The notes beneath the pieces were generated by a model. It saw only the letters and a list, made by a program, of their open reading frames with translations. It was not told where the DNA came from and made no database searches. Positions 60,123-64,000 of a stretch of DNA of 64,000 bases are shown here, in pieces. The stretch lies in contig NZ_JBCLNF010000004.1 of assembly GCF_039062465.1 (NCBI RefSeq), positions 124,001 to 188,000 of the forward strand. The letters are read 5' to 3'. Both the position numbers and the translations under genes were made by a program. How positions within the stretch are numbered: position 1 is the first letter of the stretch; each line of letters starts with the position of its first letter. Source of the stretch: Parolsenella sp958406235. Lineage in GTDB: Bacteria; Actinomycetota; Coriobacteriia; Coriobacteriales; Atopobiaceae.

Positions 60123-61313
60123 CTACTTTGCGGCAAGGCTCGCGCGAAGAATGTCGAGGACCTCGTTGCGGTTGAGAACGTGATAGCCGCCCTCCATGAA
60201 GAACGTCGCGTCGGCGATGGCATCGAGGTTGGACTCGTTGGCGCCCAGCTCGGCGATGCTCATGACGCAGCCGATCTCGCGCATCCAGGCCTCCATGGCG
60301 GCAAGACCGGCTGAGGCGAGCTCCTCCGTCGTCTTGTCGGATGCATCGACGCCCCACACGTTGACGGCAAAGCGCGCAAACTTCTCGAGGCCATAGGGCA
60401 TGATCAGGCGGTAGTACGGCAGTGCCACCGCGGCGAGCGCCATGCCATGGGTGGCATCCGTCACGGCTCCCACGGCGTGGCCGAGCATGTGGACCTCCCA
60501 GTCCTCGGTCTTGCCGCGAGCCACGAGGCTGTTGAGCGCCCAGGTCGCCGTCCACATGATGTTCGAGCGAGCCTCGTAATCCTCGGGATTTGCCACGGCC
60601 GCGCGGCTCGAAACGATGAGACTGCGCATGAGGCCCTCGGACAGGTAATCACTCGTGTTGTCATCCGTGCCGGAGAAGTACTGTTCGCAGATGTGGCTCA
60701 TGATGTCGAAGATGCCGGCAACCATCTGGTAGCGCGGCAGGCTGTAGGTGAACTCCGGGTTCAATACGGCAAAGCGCGGCCAGACGCGGTCATCCGAGTA
60801 GACGTGGCCGATCTTCATGCCGCACTCGCGGTTGGTGATGACCGATCCGCAATTCATCTCGGATCCGGTGCCCACCATGGTAAGGACGGAGCCCACGGGC
60901 ACGACGTCCATATCCGGCGAGGGCTCCTCGGAGCGAGCATAGTAGACGTCCCACGGGTCCTCGCCCTCGGGCAGGTTCTTGGAGACGGCGACTGCCTTCG
61001 AGTAATCGATGCACGAGCCGCCACCCACCGCGAGGATGAAATCGACGTCGTTCTCGCGAGCGATGCGCGCACCCTCGCGAAGCTTCTGGGCCGTGGGGTT
61101 GGGCATGACGCCGGCATCCTCGACGACGGTCTTGTCCGCCGCCTCGAGTGCGGCGATGACCTGGTCATATATGCCGTTCTTCTTGATGGAGCCGCCGCCG
61201 TAGACGAGCTGGACGGTCTTGCCGTACTTCTCGAGCTCAGCGGCCAGGGCGGTCATGGCATCCTTGCCAAAGATGAGCTTGGTGGGATTGTAGTAGGTGA
61301 AGTCTCCGAGCAT
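60123..61313 (-). CDS. Iron-containing alcohol dehydrogenase 2 (BDH/YqhD-like)
   Basis: A 396-residue Fe-ADH: FTYYNPTKLIFGKD, NAD loop QLVYGGGSIKKNG, GGGSCIDYSKAVAV, MVGTGSEMNCGSVITN and the iron-ligand stretch with DIMSHICEQYF and HMLGHAVGAVTDATHGMALAAVALPY. The YqhD/butanol-dehydrogenase branch usually prefers NADPH and reduces aldehydes or butanol. A single-gene unit; together with the paralogue at 39185 it suggests solvent or aldehyde-reducing fermentation. Confidence 0.94.
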   Translation of the reverse strand: MLGDFTYYNPTKLIFGKDAMTALAAELEKYGKTVQLVYGGGSIKKNGIYDQVIAALEAADKTVVEDAGVMPNPTAQKLREGARIARENDVDFILAVGGGSCIDYSKAVAVSKNLPEGEDPWDVYYARSEEPSPDMDVVPVGSVLTMVGTGSEMNCGSVITNRECGMKIGHVYSDDRVWPRFAVLNPEFTYSLPRYQMVAGIFDIMSHICEQYFSGTDDNTSDYLSEGLMRSLIVSSRAAVANPEDYEARSNIMWTATWALNSLVARGKTEDWEVHMLGHAVGAVTDATHGMALAAVALPYYRLIMPYGLEKFARFAVNVWGVDASDKTTEELASAGLAAMEAWMREIGCVMSIAELGANESNLDAIADATFFMEGGYHVLNRNEVLDILRASLAAK

Positions 61314-61529
61314 GATTACGCTCCTTCTCTCTGGGGCAATCTGGATAACTCTCGTGGTTGATTATCCCGCTTCGCATGGCGGGTACGCGATGGCGTGGAA
61401 GGGACATAGGGGAACGGCTCGGAGGGGGACGGCACGGTGCACCGCTTCGGTCAACGCCCGACACGATGGCCCGCGATGCGGGAATAATCAGCCGTAGACT
61501 TCCCGTCCCAACCCAATGATTGGAGCACC
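61314..61529. other. Divergent region iron alcohol dehydrogenase 2 / glutaredoxin
   Basis: About 216 bases. Two short inverted repeats, CCCGC/GCGGG (near 61367-61383 and 61467-61480), could be operators; GATTATCCCGC and CGGGAATAATC are near-inverted copies 100 bases apart. No gene. Confidence 0.4.
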
Positions 61530-61775
61530 ATGAACATGGCCCACGAGCTCGAGCTCTTCATGAAGCCCACCTGCCCCTACTGCATCAAGGTCATGAACTT
61601 CATGAGCGAGAACAACATCACCATACCGCTGCGAGACATCGTGGCCGATGAAAGCGCCGCGGAGACGCTGATCGCCATCGGCGGCAAGCGCCAAGTCCCC
61701 TGTCTCTTCATTGATGGCAAGACGCTCTACGAGTCCGGCGACATCATCGAGTGGCTTCGCGACAACGCCCTTTAG
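61530..61775 (+). CDS. Glutaredoxin-like protein
   Basis: An 81-residue thioredoxin-fold protein: LELFMKPTCPYCIKVMNFM with the CPYC dithiol motif, VPCLFIDGKTLYESGDIIEWL (cis-proline and glutathione site). A short NrdH/Grx-like oxidoreductase. ATG 61530 has GGAGC upstream; ATG 61536 is an alternative. It converges on the EFR1 gene, and a palindrome pair separates their ends. Confidence 0.9.
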   Translation: MNMAHELELFMKPTCPYCIKVMNFMSENNITIPLRDIVADESAAETLIAIGGKRQVPCLFIDGKTLYESGDIIEWLRDNAL

Positions 61776-61787
61776 CGAGCACGGCGC

Positions 61788-61873
61788 ACCTGAAAAAGGG
61801 ACTGTCCCTTTTTCAGGTTGCCCGGCGGTCAGGCCAGCGGGAGTTGACAAAGGGACAGTCCCTTTGTCAACTC
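61788..61873. repeat. Palindrome pair, type 2 then type 1 (locus G-H)
   Basis: Type 2: ACCTGAAAAAGGGAC (61788-61802), central T, perfect complement (61804-61818). Type 1: GAGTTGACAAAGGGAC (61841-61856), central A, complement (61858-61873). The order is reversed relative to loci B-C, E-F and I-J. The last base of the type 1 repeat is the last base of the EFR1 stop codon (61873-61875). Confidence 0.95.
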
Positions 61874-62628
61874 TACGGGTGACGATACTGACCGTGAGCT
61901 CGTGTTTTATGGCCGCGCTGGATGGCAAACTTGGGGCAGCTGTGTAGGCAACGCAAGCAGGCGGCACATGACGGCTTCACCCATACGGGCCTGCCTCCAC
62001 GCATCTTGATCGCATCCGTGGGACAACGCCTCGCGCACAGGCCACAGCCCACGCACGCCTTTGCGTCAACGGTGAACTTACTCGTGTCCTCGCAGGTTGG
62101 AAGGCCAAAGCGGTAGTAGAGCCTCGCGGCAAAGGTGGGCACCGCGCGAAGCCCGTGGCTACCCTTGACGCGACCAGCCACCATATCGGCGCACTTGTCG
62201 ATCCACTCGTCCGCGCGGGCATTGACCGCGGCAACCCGAGCGCCGTCTGACAGGTCAAACATCGGCGTCCACGTGTCCGGCATCTGAACGCCAAATTGCG
62301 CCCCGACATCTACGCCCTTCTCGTGCAACAGGTCTGCCGCAAAGCGCGTGGCCTGACCCGAGGTCGTGCCAAACGTCGTGGCGGTGAAGACGTAGGCGCT
62401 TGCAGGCACGTCGAAGCTCGCGCGCGCCAGGAAGTCAACCGCGGGCGAAGGCATGCCCCAGCAATAGGTTGGGCAAATAAACCCGAGGTAACAACCATCG
62501 TCAACAGCAATGCAAGGGTGCTGTTCGTCCTTATACGACTCAATCGAGACGGCCCTGTCGCCAACGCGTGTGGCGATGGCCTCCGCGACATGGCGGCTAT
62601 TCCCCGTCGCACTGAAATACAGAATCAT
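61873..62628 (-). CDS. EFR1 family ferredoxin-flavodoxin protein
   Basis: A 251-residue electron-transfer protein. A flavodoxin half (FSATGNSRHVAEAI FMN loop, FICPTYCWGMP, TATTFGTTSG) is joined to two 4Fe-4S clusters at the C-terminus: CVGCGLCARRCP and CAACLRCLHSCP. Typical of anaerobes; partner enzymes unknown. ATG 62628. Converges on the glutaredoxin gene, with a repeat pair at its stop codon. Confidence 0.93.
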   Translation of the reverse strand: MILYFSATGNSRHVAEAIATRVGDRAVSIESYKDEQHPCIAVDDGCYLGFICPTYCWGMPSPAVDFLARASFDVPASAYVFTATTFGTTSGQATRFAADLLHEKGVDVGAQFGVQMPDTWTPMFDLSDGARVAAVNARADEWIDKCADMVAGRVKGSHGLRAVPTFAARLYYRFGLPTCEDTSKFTVDAKACVGCGLCARRCPTDAIKMRGGRPVWVKPSCAACLRCLHSCPKFAIQRGHKTRAHGQYRHP

Positions 62629-63090
62629 ATGCCTCCTCGCGCCATGCGATCGATTTCGCGAGGCCTTCGCGCGGCGCCACGCGATGTCTTCGCGCTGCCC
62701 CTCGCGAGGCCTTCGTGCGGCCTCCTCGCCCCGCCTCCATCAGCAAAAGTTGACAAAGGGACTGTCCCTTTGTCAACTCCGCCACCTGAAAAAGGGACTG
62801 TCCCTTTTGCAGGTTTGTTCTGCGCGGGGCGTTCGTTTTTCTGATGATGAACGGCAGGGGAAGAACATGTGATACTTCCCCTTAGCTGGGTTTTATCTCC
62901 CGAGGTTATGCCACGATGGGCATAGCTGCACGCACCTTGCAGCCACATGTGGATAACGTCAACGGCCGATACGGCGCACTCCTTACACAACCCTGTCGCA
63001 CGCGTTTCGCAGACCATAAACGCCGCGCGCATCATTGTGTTCCATCAGTGCGCACTACCAGGCAATACCCGAGATTAACAGGTGGGATAC
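62629..63090. other. Intergenic stretch EFR1 / metallophosphoesterase
   Basis: About 462 bases without a supported gene. Includes a direct repeat of CGCGAGGCCTTCGYGCGGC (starting about 62657 and 62703), the palindrome pair (62748-62814) and a 6-bp inverted repeat TATGCC/GGCATA (62907-62924). Divergent promoters presumably lie here. Confidence 0.55.
62748..62814. repeat. Palindrome pair, type 1 then type 2 (locus I-J)
   Basis: Type 1: AGTTGACAAAGGGAC (62748-62762), central T, complement (62764-62778). Type 2: ACCTGAAAAAGGGAC (62784-62798), central T, GTCCCTTTTGCAGGT (62800-62814), one mismatch. Spacing five bases. Confidence 0.95.
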
Positions 63091-64000
63091 ATGCCTCTTG
63101 CTGGCGATAAGAACAACCTGCCGCACTTTCGTCCCGACGGCACCTTCCGCGTCATGCAATTTGCCGACATCCAGGACGTGGCACCCGTAAGCCCAGACTC
63201 ACTCGCGCTGATGGCAGCCGCGCTTGACGCAGAGCGACCCGACCTCGTCGTCCTGACCGGTGACCAGGTCAAGGGCTACGCTCCCGCATTCCGCCACAAG
63301 TCTCCGCAGGAGGTCGAGTCCCTCACGCGACGCACCGTCGAGCAGATGTGCGCGCCCATGGTCTCCCGCGGCATCCCCTTCGTCGCCACCTACGGCAACC
63401 ATGATCGCCAGTGTGGCCTCGACAACGCCGCGCAAGAGGCGTTCTATCGCACCCAACCCGGTTGCCTCAACGCGACCGCATGGGCCGAGCTTTGTCCCGG
63501 CACGCTCTGCCTTCCCATCCTCGCCTCAAACGAGAGCAGCGACGCCCGTCTCGCCATCTGGCTCGCGGATTCTGGCGCGGGCGACATCGGCGGCGGCTAC
63601 GAGGCCTTCCCGACAGAGACGCTCGACTGGCTCACTGGCACCGCAGACCGCCTGGCCGCGGAGAAGGGCCACCCCGTACCCGGCATCCTCTTCCAGCACA
63701 TACCGCTCCCCCAGGTCTACGAATGCCTCCGCCCGGCCCGCACGGACGAGAAGGGCATCCCTGGCTACAGGACCCACTACACCCCACACCAGAAGCTCGT
63801 CTGTGCCGAGAATTACCTTGAGTCCGGCACCCTGCGCGAGCCCGTCTGCTGCCCGGACGCAGACTCCGGCGAGTTCGACGCGCTCTCCGAGCAGGGCAGC
63901 TTCCTCGGCGTCTTCTTCGGCCATGACCACAAGAACACGCTGGTCACGCGCTATAGAGGCATGCGCCTTGGCTACGCCCCAACGGCTGGCTTCGGAAGCT
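63091..64000 (+). CDS. Metallophosphoesterase, truncated by the window edge
   Basis: At least 303 residues, open at the right end. Calcineurin-fold motifs: FADIQDV (25-31), LTGDQVKG (55-62), YGNHDRQ (101-107) and FFGHDHKN near the right end; metal-ligand spacing fits the Siw14/Dcr2-like or purple-acid-type group with GDQ in place of GDLV. No signal peptide is seen. ATG 63091 is preceded by GGTGGGA. The missing C-terminus prevents assigning a substrate. Confidence 0.88.
   Translation, partial: MPLAGDKNNLPHFRPDGTFRVMQFADIQDVAPVSPDSLALMAAALDAERPDLVVLTGDQVKGYAPAFRHKSPQEVESLTRRTVEQMCAPMVSRGIPFVATYGNHDRQCGLDNAAQEAFYRTQPGCLNATAWAELCPGTLCLPILASNESSDARLAIWLADSGAGDIGGGYEAFPTETLDWLTGTADRLAAEKGHPVPGILFQHIPLPQVYECLRPARTDEKGIPGYRTHYTPHQKLVCAENYLESGTLREPVCCPDADSGEFDALSEQGSFLGVFFGHDHKNTLVTRYRGMRLGYAPTAGFGS

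Noticed and set aside
31366..62814. Open reading frames across the palindromic repeats, such as stretches reading KGTVPLST or KGLSLCQ
   Set aside because: They are translations of the repeat in different frames, not conserved proteins.
1..64000. CRISPR arrays, prophage or insertion-sequence transposases
   Set aside because: No array of regularly spaced repeats, phage structural genes or transposase was seen; repeats found are palindromic or short tandem.

Overview
The window is a dense, GC-rich actinobacterial chromosome segment. An FMN-riboswitch-controlled ECF riboflavin transporter, ClpC, actinobacterial-style peptidoglycan proteins with coiled coil plus C40-like domain, two iron-dependent alcohol dehydrogenases, an EFR1-type flavodoxin/ferredoxin protein and no visible respiratory gene suggest a fermentative, anaerobic member of the Coriobacteriia, probably Atopobiaceae/Olsenella-like or Collinsella-like. 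This is inferred from gene content and composition; no rRNA gene is present to settle it.

Layout. 0-5.7 kb: DUF1836 regulator divergent from degV, then a PFL-family (DUF711) protein, a membrane-anchored beta-lactamase-fold protein, and murB on the minus strand. 5.9-9.2 kb: FMN riboswitch, ribU, a fused double-ATPase ecfA and ecfT, a complete riboflavin uptake operon. 9.2-14.8 kb: a 540-base non-coding stretch with inverted-repeat structure, a secreted coiled-coil peptidoglycan hydrolase, galE, a polyprenyl diphosphate synthase and a twin peptidoglycan-binding-domain protein. 14.9-18.4 kb: a MacAB-type export operon. 18.7-26.6 kb (minus): clpC, a ThrE-like exporter, lysS with a C-terminal tRNA-binding domain, greA, and a TatA-like protein with a zinc ribbon. 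26.8-35.2 kb: a spermidine-synthase-like protein, tRNA-Pro(CGG), ispE, veg, an M24 peptidase, a HAD phosphatase, nagB, the murI-rph-rdgB operon and tRNA-Val(TAC). 35.4-42.6 kb: a MurE-type ligase and HAD phosphatase, a Phd/ParE-type toxin-antitoxin pair, iron alcohol dehydrogenase 1, a frameshifted aminotransferase and a low-molecular-weight phosphatase. 42.6-50 kb: sbcDC, an XRE regulator with queD, and an SOS-type umuC-yolD operon. 50-58.9 kb: a LOG-family protein, prfC, a possible PD-(D/E)XK protein, a GNAT enzyme, a DUF389 membrane protein, brnQ, a flavin reductase, an HsmA-like protein and a TetR regulator. 59-64 kb: dus, iron alcohol dehydrogenase 2, glutaredoxin, an EFR1 protein and a metallophosphoesterase cut by the right edge.

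The genes are mostly housekeeping: cell wall synthesis (murB, murI, MurE-type ligase, hydrolases, possibly the prenyl synthase), RNA and protein quality control (rph, greA, clpC, prfC, dus, lysS), DNA repair (sbcDC, umuC-yolD) and vitamin or amino-acid transport. The most unusual non-coding content is a family of ten near-perfect palindromes sharing the core AAAGGGACWGTCCCTTT at six loci, four of them as ordered pairs of two sequence types, often touching stop codons. Next come a 205-bp element with 26-bp imperfect terminal inverted repeats enclosing mutually exclusive hairpins (9248-9452), and a 21-bp perfect inverted repeat at 38803-38870. No CRISPR array, prophage, rRNA or intact transposase was seen.
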